A stretch of DNA of 64,000 nucleotides from Archivesica marissinica (taxonomy: Eukaryota > Mollusca > Bivalvia > Venerida > Vesicomyidae), in NCBI GenBank assembly GCA_014843695.1, contig CM026404.1:57771931-57835930 (forward strand), read 5' to 3'. Numbering within the stretch: position 1 is the first letter of the stretch; the number at the start of each line of letters is the position of its first letter. A model generated the notes under the pieces. That model saw nothing but the letters and a program-made list of their open reading frames with translations, searched no databases and had not been told where the DNA came from. Shown one piece after another: positions 1-12,640 of the stretch. The position numbers and the translations under genes are program-made.

Positions 1-214
1 CTGACCATAATAAAATGAACAGTCTTTCAGATGGGACGTTAAACCGAGGTCTCTTGTCGGTGCTTTACACCGTGCATGTAAAAGACCCAGAGGAGACTCT
101 GGAATGGGTCTCTGTCTGTATCATTGCACTATCCTCAAAAAATCTAAAATGACTAATCTCTTCAGGAGGTGTCGCTCATGTGGGCAACCGGTAGCGACGA
201 TAAATAAAACGTAA
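1..214 (+). mobile_element. SINE-A, 5' part cut by window edge
   Basis: From the end of the tRNA-like head through GATGGGACGTTAAACCGAGG to the tail CGACGATAAATAAAACG. The body motif resembles the conserved V-domain type core of animal SINEs, from memory and unverified. Confidence 0.8.
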
Positions 215-330
215 AAACACTGTAAAAACACACGTATCCAAAGTGTGAGTTTTCTATGTCCTCTAGTATATATGTTTTCAGTCTACGGAGACGGTGACAT
301 ACATATTGTACCGACATGAATAAAGCGGTG

Positions 331-1077
331 TTAAAGGGCCACTGCATCGGAAAATAACACTAACATTACGTATACATAGCATTATTGCTACATATTCTTC
401 CGAAGTAATTCGAACACTAACCTGTATTTAAAACACTGTCGTGACGTCATACCCTTGTACTTGCAGTCCATTATTATTAAGAGTATTATATTAATTCCTA
501 CGCGTACATGTACGAAATGAACAATTTTAATTAGTAGGATCTTGTTATTTAAGTATGTGTTTTAAGTACGATATAAGCCTCAAACGGATCCAATATGTAA
601 AATATTGGTAATGTCTTCGGCGCTCACACAGTCCACTATTTTACATATTGGATCGTTTTCAGCTTATATAAATAAAACGTGTTTTTTGCGAGCTACAAAC
701 TCAAAAGTGAAAGTATGATTTTATATAACGGTTAGCTACGTTCTTGAATTGACGTGTGTTTATTACTACTATCATTTAGAGAGAATTTAGATCAGATTAG
801 TCTAACAATAAATATGTGCAGGGCATAAAAGGTGAGATATAACGGTAAATCTGTACCATACATATTGTTATTCATGATACTCGCTTTGTATTACACCCGG
901 ATGTTGACGCTAGTCACATTATTTTGTTATGTCAACAAACATCGTATACGACGTTTGTTTATTGGCTAAAAATACTCAGATTTTGTGCCAAATACTTAGA
1001 GGAATAAATACCATAATAAAAGAAATTACATTCTGTAGAAAAAAAATTGCTTTTTCACCGATGTAGTGGCGCTTTAA
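331..1077. mobile_element. TTAA-flanked MITE-1 (copy in block 1)
   Basis: Terminal inverted repeats: left TTAAAGGGCCACTGCATCGG, right CCGATGTAGTGGCGCTTTAA. No coding capacity. TTAA at both ends suggests a piggyBac-type non-autonomous element, though TTAA may simply be part of the repeat. It contains an internal hairpin (587-605 against 637-654). Relatives are at 37799-38294, 62758-63457, 59421-59545 and, decayed, 17270-17857. Confidence 0.75.
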
Positions 1078-2821
1078 ATGGAATGCACACATGTAAATGT
1101 TGCTTACTGGTATAAGCTTGACAACTGAATCCATATCGTATTTGAAAGATGTATGTAAGTCGTGTTTTATAAACAGTTAAATCATAAGTTTAATTCTTCA
1201 TAGTTCAAGAACACGCGGCTGTGTATTCGCCAATAAACATCTGAATAACCAACTACCATCTACAAGCCAACTTCACAGACCTGCATAAAGTTAAAGTCCA
1301 TTCTATATATTTGCAAACAACCGCACTCTATCGCCAACAATGCCCATTGGCATGTGCATTTTTGTAAGATTCGAGCTCTAGAACAATCAGTACACTGGAC
1401 AGGTAGATCACATAATCCATCCTATTTCTATAGAAATATATATTAACATTTAGTGCTAAAATGGTTCACAAACACGTGCATTCAACAAACTGTGGGTTTG
1501 AAAGTACACGTAAACAGAACAGAACATATTGTTTTTTAGACTTAAGCATTACATAGCTCATCATCATAATAATACATATACAATTTGCATGCAATGAAAA
1601 ATAATAGTCATAAATATATGAAGAGTGTTTAACTGATGGTAGATATACATGTTGATTAAAATGTTTCCAATGTGAGAGTGTTATAAGAGATACTAGATAG
1701 GAATTGTAACAGGGGCCAATATATAAGGCACTCTGGCGTAGGTTCGATCTATTTCTTTATTTCCCGTTTCCGTATATGGAAAAAGGCCTAAAACATAAGT
1801 AAATACATACAAGAGCATATAAAAATAAAGTATAAAAACATTTCAATCATTGCATAAAACCAGACATATACCTGTAGAAAATCGATATTAATATAATACA
1901 AAACTTACCACAGTGTCTGTATGCAAAACTACTCAATATATATTGGTAGAACTATATAGTAATATAATTGCTCTATAATTAATTTACATGTAACAACGTT
2001 ACTCGTAAGAGTTCTCCTGGGTTGTGACCAAGCACGGAGGTATAGTTGTGGAAAGAAATATATTAGTAACCAATCCATGCAGAGCTCTCATCCACGTTCA
2101 TACAATCTTTCATTCATACAAATACAACAAACAAAACGATTGGACACAGTGCAAACATAGACTGACAAGTGTTCACAAGACAAAACACGTGCACGGCAAA
2201 TTGCCCCGGGAAACATCTCTAATTTCCGTCTCCGACGTAGATTGTCGAATATCCCCGATTCAATTCCGTTGCATACGACATAAAGAACGAGGATACACGA
2301 ATTTAAAAGGCGGTAAACGCATGCGCGATGTTTAAGTAGTGTTATATATTAAGCTAGGCCGTTCACGGTAAAACACGATTGTACTCCTATAGTACAACCT
2401 GTGACAGAATTATTTCAGTATCTCTATTTTAATTCAATGTTATGTACAGCAAATTAAATTGAAATTATCAAATGGTGTTATACATTTGATGGTGTACTTG
2501 GCTGTATAAAATGTTTCATTTCTTAATTATAATAGCATGTGCGTGTGAGTTACAAACTTACAAAGTATATATTTACATATATTGTACAGTACATAATATA
2601 TAAACATATTATGTTTATGTTAAATGGTATGTGTGTAAAATATAAAGAAAGATGAGAAAGTGTAAATAGTATGTTTAGTATTAAAATATAAGGTAAGACT
2701 TGTAGAGCTTGTGAACCAGTAGTGTTAAAAAGGTTACCATGTTTGTTACACTGACGTAAATCATCATACTATTGATCTATGAGCCTCTCGGTATCTACAC
2801 AGTCATTTAGTCTATACAGTT
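1078..2821. other. AT-rich DNA with no recognised feature (also 7575-9317)
   Basis: A 103-codon open frame at 2024-2335 (8521-8832 in the second copy) starts with GTG and resembles nothing I know. A CGTAGGTTCGATC stretch at about 1738 resembles a Pol III B box but has no SINE body. Nothing else is supported. Confidence 0.5.
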
Positions 2822-2956
2822 TTATTTTGGCTTTATTCTGAACCAAGATTTTACAATATTAGATTAATCACTCTCGAGAACCCATTCCTGATTGAATCCA
2901 CTGCCACGAGGGAAGCAATGTGAACACAAGTATCTTTCCGAAGGGCACACTCGTAA
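2822..2956 (-). mobile_element. SINE-B fragment (copy 1)
   Basis: Tail and body of a diverged SINE-B (ATTAATCACTCTCGAGAACC, then ATTGAATCCACTGCCACGAG) directly before the LINE remnant; the head is lost. Confidence 0.7.
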
Positions 2957-3316
2957 CGGCTACAGTTGAGCCTAACGTCTTCTCCCAATCTCAGACCGGA
3001 GCTATGCCTGGCGATTCTACAGCAACCAACTGACACATTTATATGACACATTTTGTAAAGTTCTGGACAATGGAATAGATGTGAGGGTATACTCTTTGAT
3101 ATAAGTAAAGCAGTTTGGTATAAAGGATTGTTCTTGAAGCTACACTCATCTGGTTTAAGAACAGCTTACTTCTATGGTTCACTGACTATCTCTCTAATCG
3201 ACGCCAATGGGTGGTTGTTCCAGGTGTAAAATCAGATTTAGCGTATTTAGGCGCAGGTGTTCCGCAAGGTTCTATACTAAGCCCGTTACTTTTTCTTCTA
3301 TTCATAAACGACATTA
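2957..3316 (+). pseudogene. LINE reverse transcriptase, N-terminal half (copy 1), broken
   Basis: Non-LTR retrotransposon RT remnant. In shifting frames one reads [49 protein letters not shown] and [20 protein letters not shown]. These are the fingers and palm motifs of CR1/Jockey-type LINE RTs. Several stops and frameshifts separate the blocks. The frame is then interrupted by a SINE-B at 3317-3529 and resumes at 3530. The 5' part of the element is absent; a SINE-B fragment lies directly before it. Confidence 0.85.
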
Positions 3317-3529
3317 GTTAGTTTGTTTATTTTAACTCTATTGCGAAACAGGTTCTTACAACTTATATTAATCAATCTCGAGACCTCATTCCTGGTGGAA
3401 TCCATCGCCACGAGGAAGAGAGAAGATGAATTTAAATGCCATGCCTAAGGGCACAATCGGAACGGCTCCAGCGAAGCTCGAACTCCGAACCTTTCGCAAC
3501 TGAAGCGAACGCGCATCCACTGCCCTATC
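3317..3529 (-). mobile_element. SINE-B inside the LINE (copy 1)
   Basis: SINE-B in reverse orientation inside the RT frame. It is flanked by a perfect 9-bp duplication, ACGACATTA, at 3308-3316 and 3530-3538. Removing the SINE and one duplicate restores a continuous RT reading across the junction, which proves it inserted after the LINE. Confidence 0.85.
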
Positions 3530-4612
3530 ACGACATTACTGAGGACATAGGTTCAAACGTTAGCAACCTTATTTGCTGATGTTGCTAGTCTACATTTAAT
3601 TTTCAATAATCCTAACTCTTCTCGTACTCTCCAATCTGATATCGATAAGATCTCCGAGTGGGCCGATAAATGGTAAGTAACAATTAACCCATCTAAATCT
3701 GAATCTCTTATCATGTCAAAGAAAAGCAGCGAACCATCAACACCCTCCTCTCCATGTGTTACGCCCTCCTCTCCATGTGTTACGCCCTCCTCTCCATGTG
3801 TTACACCCTCCTCTCCATGTGTTACACCCTCCTCTCCATGTGTTACACCCTCCTCTCCGCTGGTCTCTGATCATAAACACATGGGTGTTTTGTTCTCTCC
3901 AGTGATGGATCAAATGAACAAAAAGACTTGGGCACGTATCAATGTTATGAAAATGAAATTCACACTCGATATTAGATCATTAGAAGTGTTCTACATTTCC
4001 TTCATTCGACTATTACTAGAATAGTCGGATGTAACTTGTGATAATTGTACACTATATGAAAAACAATTAACTAGATAAAATACAACATGAAGCTGCAAGG
4101 ATCGTCAGGGGCGCTGTTCATGACCTTCAACATGAAGTTTGGGAAACACTTCCTGACAGAAGACATAAAATACAACATGAAGCTGCAAGGATCGTCAGGG
4201 GCGCTGTTCATGACATTCAACGTGAAGTTTGGGAAGACGGGAACACACACGTATCCTCTTTTATAGAATGAAATATAATCTTATAATTCATCTCTTGATC
4301 CAAAAGAAGTTGGCCAATCAATGCGCTATAGTCTTAGAAAAGCTGATAATCTGCTAACTATACCAGCTAGAACCACCATATACTCAAATTAATTCCTTCC
4401 ATCGGTACTTTGTAAATGAAACAGTTTACCTGACGAGGTTAGAGATAACCAGGCCTTTCTTAACACTAACAATGTTAAAGTTGTTGGGAAACTATGGGAA
4501 AAGTAGATCCAAGATTCTATATACACGGCGTAGAACGAAATATTGTTAACTGAACAACAATCTTTTCCTAGAAAACAGTGTAGAATCACCAGTATGCAGA
4601 TGTGGTTCTATA
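3530..4612 (+). pseudogene. LINE reverse transcriptase, C-terminal half (copy 1), broken
   Basis: It resumes with ITEDIGSNVSNLFADVASLH, where the catalytic FADD box has become FADV, a loss of a metal-binding Asp. Then come ISEWADKW, NPSKSESLIMSKK, WARINVMKMKFTLDIRSLE, FYISFIRLLLE and KIQHEAARIV-type blocks. A 21-bp minisatellite (3737-3858) sits in the thumb-coding part, and a partial internal duplication at about 4081-4240. The C-terminal region has RKADNLLTIPARTTIYSN, NSLPDEVRD and a SPVCRCGS knuckle near 4593. It is dead. Confidence 0.85.
3737..3858. repeat. 21-bp minisatellite inside the LINE
   Basis: Unit CCTCCTCTCCATGTGTTACRC, nearly six copies. The block-2 counterpart (10233-10330) is disrupted by C runs. 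Confidence 0.9.
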
Positions 4613-4614
4613 AA

Positions 4615-4800
4615 CGTTTAAACTTTATTTATTTTACAACGATTGCGAAGCAAGTTCTATGTATATGTGGTCATTCGTGTGGGATGAAACCGGAGTACCC
4701 GGAGAAAACCCACCTGTCCTATCTTGTGACCACCGTACCATCTCACATACTTCCCGATCCGAGGGTCGAACCCGGGTTGCATTGGGGAGAGGCGAGAGAT
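4615..4800 (-). mobile_element. SINE-C, diverged (block 1)
   Basis: AAACTTTATTTATTTTACAA, a deletion of the shared tail segment, then GGAGTACCCGGAGAAAACCC and head remains GATCCGAGGGTCGAACCCGG. Confidence 0.78.
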
Positions 4801-4910
4801 TCTATAGAAGACAATGTCCATTTCTTCTTTCTAGTTTTAAATCTTTATTAAAGTCTCATCCATGTACATCACATAAAATACATACATATTTACTTAAACA
4901 CTTACAACAG

Positions 4911-5173
4911 TACATGGCCATTCATCAGAGAATTACAAGAGAATATATCACATTAAGACTATCACATGGTTACTGTATAATTCATCGTGAATTAAAAGAG
5001 ACTATATCACATTAAGACTATCACATGAGTATAGTACAATTCATCAGAGAATTACAAGAGAATATATCACATTAAGACTATCACATGGTTACTGTACAAT
5101 TCATCAGAGAATTACAAGAGACTATATCACATTAAGACTATCACATGGTTACTGTACAATTCATCAGAGAATT
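4911..5173. repeat. 60-bp minisatellite, copy 1, cut by gap
   Basis: Units marked by TATATCACATTAAGACTATC and CACATGGTTACTGTACAATT; continues into the N gap. Confidence 0.95.
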
Positions 5174-6173
5174 NNNNNNNNNNNNNNNNNNNNNNNNNNN
5201 NNNNNNNNNNNNNNNNNNNNNNNNNNNNNNNNNNNNNNNNNNNNNNNNNNNNNNNNNNNNNNNNNNNNNNNNNNNNNNNNNNNNNNNNNNNNNNNNNNNN
5301 NNNNNNNNNNNNNNNNNNNNNNNNNNNNNNNNNNNNNNNNNNNNNNNNNNNNNNNNNNNNNNNNNNNNNNNNNNNNNNNNNNNNNNNNNNNNNNNNNNNN
5401 NNNNNNNNNNNNNNNNNNNNNNNNNNNNNNNNNNNNNNNNNNNNNNNNNNNNNNNNNNNNNNNNNNNNNNNNNNNNNNNNNNNNNNNNNNNNNNNNNNNN
5501 NNNNNNNNNNNNNNNNNNNNNNNNNNNNNNNNNNNNNNNNNNNNNNNNNNNNNNNNNNNNNNNNNNNNNNNNNNNNNNNNNNNNNNNNNNNNNNNNNNNN
5601 NNNNNNNNNNNNNNNNNNNNNNNNNNNNNNNNNNNNNNNNNNNNNNNNNNNNNNNNNNNNNNNNNNNNNNNNNNNNNNNNNNNNNNNNNNNNNNNNNNNN
5701 NNNNNNNNNNNNNNNNNNNNNNNNNNNNNNNNNNNNNNNNNNNNNNNNNNNNNNNNNNNNNNNNNNNNNNNNNNNNNNNNNNNNNNNNNNNNNNNNNNNN
5801 NNNNNNNNNNNNNNNNNNNNNNNNNNNNNNNNNNNNNNNNNNNNNNNNNNNNNNNNNNNNNNNNNNNNNNNNNNNNNNNNNNNNNNNNNNNNNNNNNNNN
5901 NNNNNNNNNNNNNNNNNNNNNNNNNNNNNNNNNNNNNNNNNNNNNNNNNNNNNNNNNNNNNNNNNNNNNNNNNNNNNNNNNNNNNNNNNNNNNNNNNNNN
6001 NNNNNNNNNNNNNNNNNNNNNNNNNNNNNNNNNNNNNNNNNNNNNNNNNNNNNNNNNNNNNNNNNNNNNNNNNNNNNNNNNNNNNNNNNNNNNNNNNNNN
6101 NNNNNNNNNNNNNNNNNNNNNNNNNNNNNNNNNNNNNNNNNNNNNNNNNNNNNNNNNNNNNNNNNNNNNNNNN
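5174..6173. other. Assembly gap (1000 N)
   Basis: Exactly 1000 N, a conventional placeholder length. It starts inside a 60-bp minisatellite and ends inside a 36-bp minisatellite. Confidence 1.
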
Positions 6174-6316
6174 GCACACATACATTATATACTAGAGGAC
6201 ATAGAAAACGCACACCTACATTATATACTAGAGGACATAGAAAACGCACACATACATTATATACTAGAGGACATAGAAAACGCACACATACATTATATAC
6301 TAGAGGACATAGAAAC
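6174..6316. repeat. 36-bp minisatellite
   Basis: Four units of ACATACATTATATACTAGAG with GACATAGAAAACGC, right after the gap. A single inverted relative occurs at 246-285 and 6743-6782. Confidence 0.92.
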
Positions 6317-6447
6317 CTTATATGAGTATTATTACACGAAAACGAAATACGAAGATTTCACATTTTTATTACACACAAACTGAACAACTAAACATAATCC
6401 AAAATGTTTAAAACTATGTATTTATATAGTTATTGTTTTTCGTGATT

Positions 6448-6715
6448 ACAGTACACCCTGGACTGATACACCAGGGATCGCAGGTTCGATCCTCCGTCTG
6501 ACCATAATAAAATGAACAGTCTTTCAGATGGGACGTTAAACCGAGGTCTCTTGTCGGTGCTTTACACCGTGCATGTAAAAGACCCAGAGGAGACTCTGGA
6601 ATGGGTCTCTGTCTGTATCATTGCACTATCCTCAAAAAATCTAAAATGACTAATCTCTTCAGGAGGTGTCGCTCATGTGGGCAACCGGTAGCGACGATAA
6701 ATAAAACGTAAAAAC
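6448..6715 (+). mobile_element. SINE-A (duplicated block 2)
   Basis: Same SINE as at 1-214 with its head: CTGGACTGATACACCAGG and B box GCAGGTTCGATCC. Directly preceded by the 36-bp minisatellite and about 130 bp of other sequence. Confidence 0.8.
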
Positions 6716-6827
6716 ACTGTAAAAACACACGTATCCAAAGTGTGAGTTTTCTATGTCCTCTAGTATATATGTTTTCAGTCTACGGAGACGGTGACATACA
6801 TATTGTACCGACATGAATAAAGCGGTG

Positions 6828-7574
6828 TTAAAGGGCCACTGCATCGGAAAATAACACTAACATTACGTATACATAGCATTATTGCTACATATTCTTCCGA
6901 AGTAATTCGAACACTAACCTGTATTTAAAACACTGTCGTGACGTCATACCCTTGTACTTGCAGTCCATTATTATTAAGAGTATTATATTAATTCCTACGC
7001 GTACATGTACGAAATGAACAATTTTAATTAGTAGGATCTTGTTATTTAAGTATGTGTTTTAAGTACGATATAAGCCTCAAACGGATCCAATATGTAAAAT
7101 ATTGGTAATGTCTTCGGCGCTCACACAGTCCACTATTTTACATATTGGATCGTTTTCAGCTTATATAAATAAAACGTGTTTTTTGCGAGCTACAAACTCA
7201 AAAGTGAAAGTATGATTTTATATAACGGTTAGCTACGTTCTTGAATTGACGTGTGTTTATTACTACTATCATTTAGAGAGAATTTAGATCAGATTAGTCT
7301 AACAATAAATATGTGCAGGGCATAAAAGGTGAGATATAACGGTAAATCTGTACCATACATATTGTTATTCATGATACTCGCTTTGTATTACACCCGGATG
7401 TTGACGCTAGTCACATTATTTTGTTATGTCAACAAACATCGTATACGACGTTTGTTTATTGGCTAAAAATACTCAGATTTTGTGCCAAATACTTAGAGGA
7501 ATAAATACCATAATAAAAGAAATTACATTCTGTAGAAAAAAAATTGCTTTTTCACCGATGTAGTGGCGCTTTAA
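6828..7574. mobile_element. TTAA-flanked MITE-1 (copy in block 2)
   Basis: Duplicate of the 331-1077 element. Confidence 0.75.
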
Positions 7575-9317
7575 ATGGAATGCACACATGTAAATGTTGC
7601 TTACTGGTATAAGCTTGACAACTGAATCCATATCGTATTTGAAAGATGTATGTAAGTCGTGTTTTATAAACAGTTAAATCATAAGTTTAATTCTTCATAG
7701 TTCAAGAACACGCGGCTGTGTATTCGCCAATAAACATCTGAATAACCAACTACCATCTACAAGCCAACTTCACAGACCTGCATAAAGTTAAAGTCCATTC
7801 TATATATTTGCAAACAACCGCACTCTATCGCCAACAATGCCCATTGGCATGTGCATTTTTGTAAGATTCGAGCTCTAGAACAATCAGTACACTGGACAGG
7901 TAGATCACATAATCCATCCTATTTCTATAGAAATATATATTAACATTTAGTGCTAAAATGGTTCACAAACACGTGCATTCAACAAACTGTGGGTTTGAAA
8001 GTACACGTAAACAGAACAGAACATATTGTTTTTTAGACTTAAGCATTACATAGCTCATCATCATAATAATACATATACAATTTGCATGCAATGAAAAATA
8101 ATATTCATAAATATATGAAGAGTGTTTAACTGATGGTAGATATACATGTTGATTACAATGTTTCCAATGTGAGAGTATTATAAGAGATACTATATAGGAA
8201 TTGTAACAGGGGCCAATATATAAGGCACTCTGGCGTAGGTTCGATCTATTTCTTTATTTCCCGTTTCCGTATATGGAAAAAGGCCTAAAACATAAGTAAA
8301 TACATACAAGAGCATATAAAAATAAAGTATAAAAACATTTCAATCATTGCATAAAACCAGACATATACCTGTAGAAAATCGATATTAATATAATACAAAA
8401 CTTACCACAGTGTCTGTATGCAAAACTACTCAATATATATTGGTAGAACTATATAGTAATATAATTGCTCTATAATTAATTTACATGTAACAACGTTACT
8501 CGTAAGAGTTCTCCTGGGTTGTGACCAAGCACGGAGGTATAGTTGTGGAAAGAAATATATTAGTAACCAATCCATGCAGAGCTCTCATCCACGTTCATAC
8601 AATCTTTCATTCATACAAATACAACAAACAAAACGATTGGACACAGTGCAAACATAGACTGACAAGTGTTCACAAGACAAAACACGTGCACGGCAAATTG
8701 CCCCGGGAAACATCTCTAATTTCCGTCTCCGACGTAGATTGTCGAATATCCCCGATTCAATTCCGTTGCATACGACATAAAGAACGAGGATACACGAATT
8801 TAAAAGGCGGTAAACGCATGCGCGATGTTTAAGTAGTGTTATATATTAAGCTAGGCCGTTCACGGTAAAACACGATTGTACTCCTATAGTACAACCTGTG
8901 ACAGAATTATTTCAGTATCTCTATTTTAATTCAATGTTATGTACAGCAAATTAAATTGAAATTATCAAATGGTGTTATACATTTGATGGTGTACTTGGCT
9001 GTATAAAATGTTTCATTTCTTAATTATAATAGCATGTGCGTGTGAGTTACAAACTTACAAAGTATATATTTACATATATTGTACAGTACATAATATATAA
9101 ACATATTATGTTTATGTTAAATGGTATGTGTGTAAAATATAAAGAAAGATGAGAAAGTGTAAATAGTATGTTTAGTATTAAAATATAAGGTAAGACTTGT
9201 AGAGCTTGTGAACCAGTAGTGTTAAAAAGGTTACCATGTTTGTTACACTGACGTAAATCATCATACTATTGATCTATGAGCCTCTCGGTATCTACACAGT
9301 CATTTAGTCTATACAGT

Positions 9318-9453
9318 TTTATTTTGGCTTTATTCTGAACCAAGATTTTACAATATTAGATTAATCACTCTCGAGAACCCATTCCTGATTGAATCCACTG
9401 CCACGAGGGAAGCAATGTGAACACAAGTATCTTTCCGAAGGGCACACTCGTAA
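9318..9453 (-). mobile_element. SINE-B fragment (copy 2)
   Basis: Counterpart of the 2822-2956 fragment in the duplicated block, almost identical. Confidence 0.7.
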
Positions 9454-11050
9454 CGGCTACAGTTGAGCCTAACGTCTTCTCCCAATCTCAGTCCGGAGCT
9501 ATGCCTGGCGATTCTACAGCAACCAACTTACACATTTATATGACACGTTTTGTAAAGTTCTGGACAATGGAATAGATGTGAGGGTATACTCTTTGATATA
9601 AGTAAAGCAGTTTGGTATAAAGGATTGTTCTTGAAGCTACACTCATCTGGTTTAAGAACAGCTTACTTTATGGTTCACTGACTATCTCTCTAATCGACGC
9701 AAATGGGTGGTTGTTCCAGGTGTAAAATCAGATTTAGCATATTTAGGCGCAGGTGTTCCTCAAGGTTCTATACTGGGTCCGTTACTTTTTCTTCTATTCA
9801 TAAACGACATTAGTTAGTTTGTTTATTTTAGCTCTATTGCGAAACAGGTTCTTACAACTTATATTAATCAATCTCGAGACCTCATTCCTGATGGAATCCA
9901 TCGCCACGAGGAAGAGAGAAGATGAATTTAAATGACATGCCTAAGGGCACAATCGGAACGGCTCCAGCGAGGCTCGAACTCCGAACCTTTCGCAACTGAA
10001 GCGAACGCGCATCCACTGCCCTATCACGACATTACTGAGGACATAGGTTCAAACGTTAGCAACCTTATTTGCTGATGTTGCTAGTCTACATTTAATTTTC
10101 AATAATCCTAACTCTTCTCGTACTCTCCAATCTGATATCGATAAGATCTCCGAGTGGGCCGATAAATGGTAAGTAACAATTAACCCATCTAAATCTGAAT
10201 CTCTTATCATGTCAAAGAAAAGCAGCGAACCATCAACACCCTCCTCTCCATGTGTTACGCCCCCCCCAACCCCCCCCCAACACCCCCCCCAACACCCTCC
10301 TCTCCATGTGTTACACCCTCCTCTCCGCTGGTCTCTGATCATAAACACATTGGTGTTTTGTTCTCTCCAGTGATGGATCAAATGAACAAAAAGACATGGG
10401 CACGTATCAATGTTATGAAAATGAAATTCACACTAGATATTAAATCATTAGAAGTTTTCTACATTTCCTTCATTCGACTATTACTAGAATAGTCGGATGT
10501 AACTTGTGATAATTGTACACTATATGAAAAACAATTAACTAGATAAAATACAACATGAAGCTGCAAGGATCGTCAGGGGCGCTGTTCATGACCTTCAACA
10601 TGAAGTTTGGGAAACACTTCCTGACAAAACAAAAAACAACAAACCAAACCACCCAACACAACAAGAAGACGGGAAAACAAACGTATCCTCTTTTATAGAA
10701 TGAAATATAATCTTATAATTCATCTCTTGATCCAAAAGAAGTTGGCCAATCCATGCGGTATAGTCTTAGAAAAGCTGATAATCTGCTAACTATACCAGCT
10801 AGAACTACCATATACTCAAATTAATTCCTTCCATCGGTACTTTGTGAATGGAACAGTTTACCTGACGAGGTTAGAGATAACCAGGCCTTTCTTAACACTA
10901 ACAATGTTAAAGTTGTTGGAAAACTATGGGAATAGTCGACCCAAGATTCTACATACACGGCTTAGAACGAAAAATTGTTAACTGAACAACACTCTTTTCC
11001 TAAAGAACAGTGTAGAATCACCATTATGCAGATGTGGTTCTATAAAAGTT
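9454..11050 (+). pseudogene. LINE reverse transcriptase (copy 2), with nested SINE-B
   Basis: Second copy of the LINE remnant in the duplicated block, with the SINE-B at about 9814-10026 in the same place. Blocks [17 protein letters not shown] (QGSILGP kept better than in copy 1), LFADVASLH, ISEWADKW and NSLPDEVRD are readable. It differs from copy 1 by a C-rich scramble at 10259-10293 in the 21-bp minisatellite and an A/C-rich low-complexity stretch at about 10624-10668 where copy 1 has a tandem duplication. Confidence 0.82.
9814..10026 (-). mobile_element. SINE-B inside the LINE (copy 2)
   Basis: Same insertion as at 3317-3529, carried within the duplicated block. Confidence 0.8.
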
Positions 11051-11262
11051 TAAGCTTTATATTTATTTTACAACGATTGCCAAGCAAGTTCTAACAACTT
11101 ATATTAATCACTCTCATTGGCGCGAATGAAATCGTATATGTGGTCATTCGTGTGGGATGAAACCGGAGTACCCGGAGAAAACCCACATGTCCTATCTTGT
11201 GACCACCGTACCATCTCACATACTTCCCGATCCGAGGATCGAACCCGGGTTGCATTGGTGAG
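11045..11262 (-). mobile_element. SINE-C (block 2)
   Basis: Counterpart of 4615-4800, but it keeps the ACAACTTATATTAATCACTC tail segment that copy 1 has lost. That is the largest real structural difference between the two blocks. Confidence 0.8.
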
Positions 11263-11389
11263 AAGGGAGAGGTTCTATAGAAGACAATGTCCATTTCTTC
11301 TTTCTAGTTTTAAATCTTTATTAAAGTCTCATCCATGTACATCACATAACATACATACATATTTACTTAAACACTTACAACAGTACATG

Positions 11390-12098
11390 GCCATTCATCA
11401 GAGAATTACAAGAGAATATATCACATTAAGACTATCACATGTTACTAAGAGACTATATCACATTAAGTCTATCACATGATTACTGTACAATTCATCAGAG
11501 AATTACAAGAGACTATATCACATTAAGTCTATCACATGATTACTGTACAATTCACCAGAGAATTACAAGAGACTATATCACATTAAGTCTATCACATGGT
11601 TACTGTACAATTCATCAGAGAATTAAAAGAGACTATATCACATTAAGACTATCACATGGTTACTGTACAATTAACCAGAGAATTACAATAGACTATATCA
11701 CATTAAGTCTATCACATGGTTACAGTACAATTCATCAGATAAGTACACGAGACTATATCACATTAAGTCTATCACATGGTTACTGTACAATTCATCAGAT
11801 AATTACAAGATACTATATCACATTAAGTCTATCACATGATTATAGTACAATTCATCAGATAATTACAAGATACTATATCACATTAAGTCTATCACATGGT
11901 TACTGTACAATTCATCAGAGAATTACAAGAGACTATATCACATTAAGTCTATCACATGGTTACTGTACAATTCATCAGATAATTACAAGAGACTATATCA
12001 CATTAAGTCTATCACATGGTTACTGTACAATTCATCAGAGAATTACAAGAGACTATATCACATTAAGTCTATCACAAGGTTACTGTACAATTCATCAG
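11390..12098. repeat. 60-bp minisatellite, copy 2, complete
   Basis: About 11 units of exactly 60 bp marked by GACTATATCACATTAAGTCT. The period is a multiple of three, hence the long spurious open frame. Confidence 0.95.
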
Positions 12099-12289
12099 GT
12101 ATTTAAAACATAAAACCAAGATCAAGTTGCTAATTCTCTTATTAAATAAGAATTACAATAGATAGGTTTCAAACCACTGAAATGAAATAGGGCACTAATG
12201 TGCCTATTAAGAATATCTTAATGGATCAATTATCAACCTCGGTCAGATCGAGAATGAACTAATTAGCAGCTCTGTTTCATGTGATAAAT

Positions 12290-12608
12290 AAAATGGTACG
12301 TACACATTTTAATAAATCTATGTAATATCTATGATCGAATTTTAATAAATATATGTAATGTCTATGATCGAATTTTAATACATCAATGTAATATCTATGA
12401 TCGAATTTAAATAAATCTATGTAATGTCTATGATCGAATTTTAATAAATCTATGTAATATCTATGATCGAATTTTAATAAATCTATGTAATATCTATGAT
12501 CGAATTTTAATAAATCTATGTAATATCTAATGTCTATGATCGAAGTTTAATAAATCAATGTAATATCTATGATCGAAGTTTAATAAATCTATGTAATATC
12601 TACGATCA
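12290..12608. repeat. About 33-bp minisatellite
   Basis: Units marked by TAATATCTATGATCGAATTT and TAATAAATCTATG; nine or so copies. Confidence 0.9.
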
Positions 12609-12640
12609 ACTCTGTATAACCCTCTTCAATACGTTATCCA

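Larger units (their letters stand above)
1..5173. repeat. Large duplicated block, copy 1
   Basis: Matches 6498-about 11480 base for base with offset 6497, apart from rare substitutions (for example near 1613 versus 8105) and the two disturbed stretches in the LINE. It is cut on the left by the window edge and on the right by a 1000-N gap in the 60-bp minisatellite. Either a recent tandem segmental duplication or two haplotypes placed in series by the assembler. Confidence 0.95.
6498..11480. repeat. Large duplicated block, copy 2
   Basis: Second copy of 1-5173. It is the more complete one because it continues into the whole 60-bp minisatellite and on into unique sequence after 12100. Confidence 0.95.

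Noticed and set aside
2024..2335. 103-codon open frame, duplicated at 8521-8832
   Set aside because: Non-ATG start, no recognisable family; its identity in both blocks only reflects the recent duplication.
11439..12113. 224-codon open frame
   Set aside because: It exists only because the 60-bp minisatellite period is a multiple of three.
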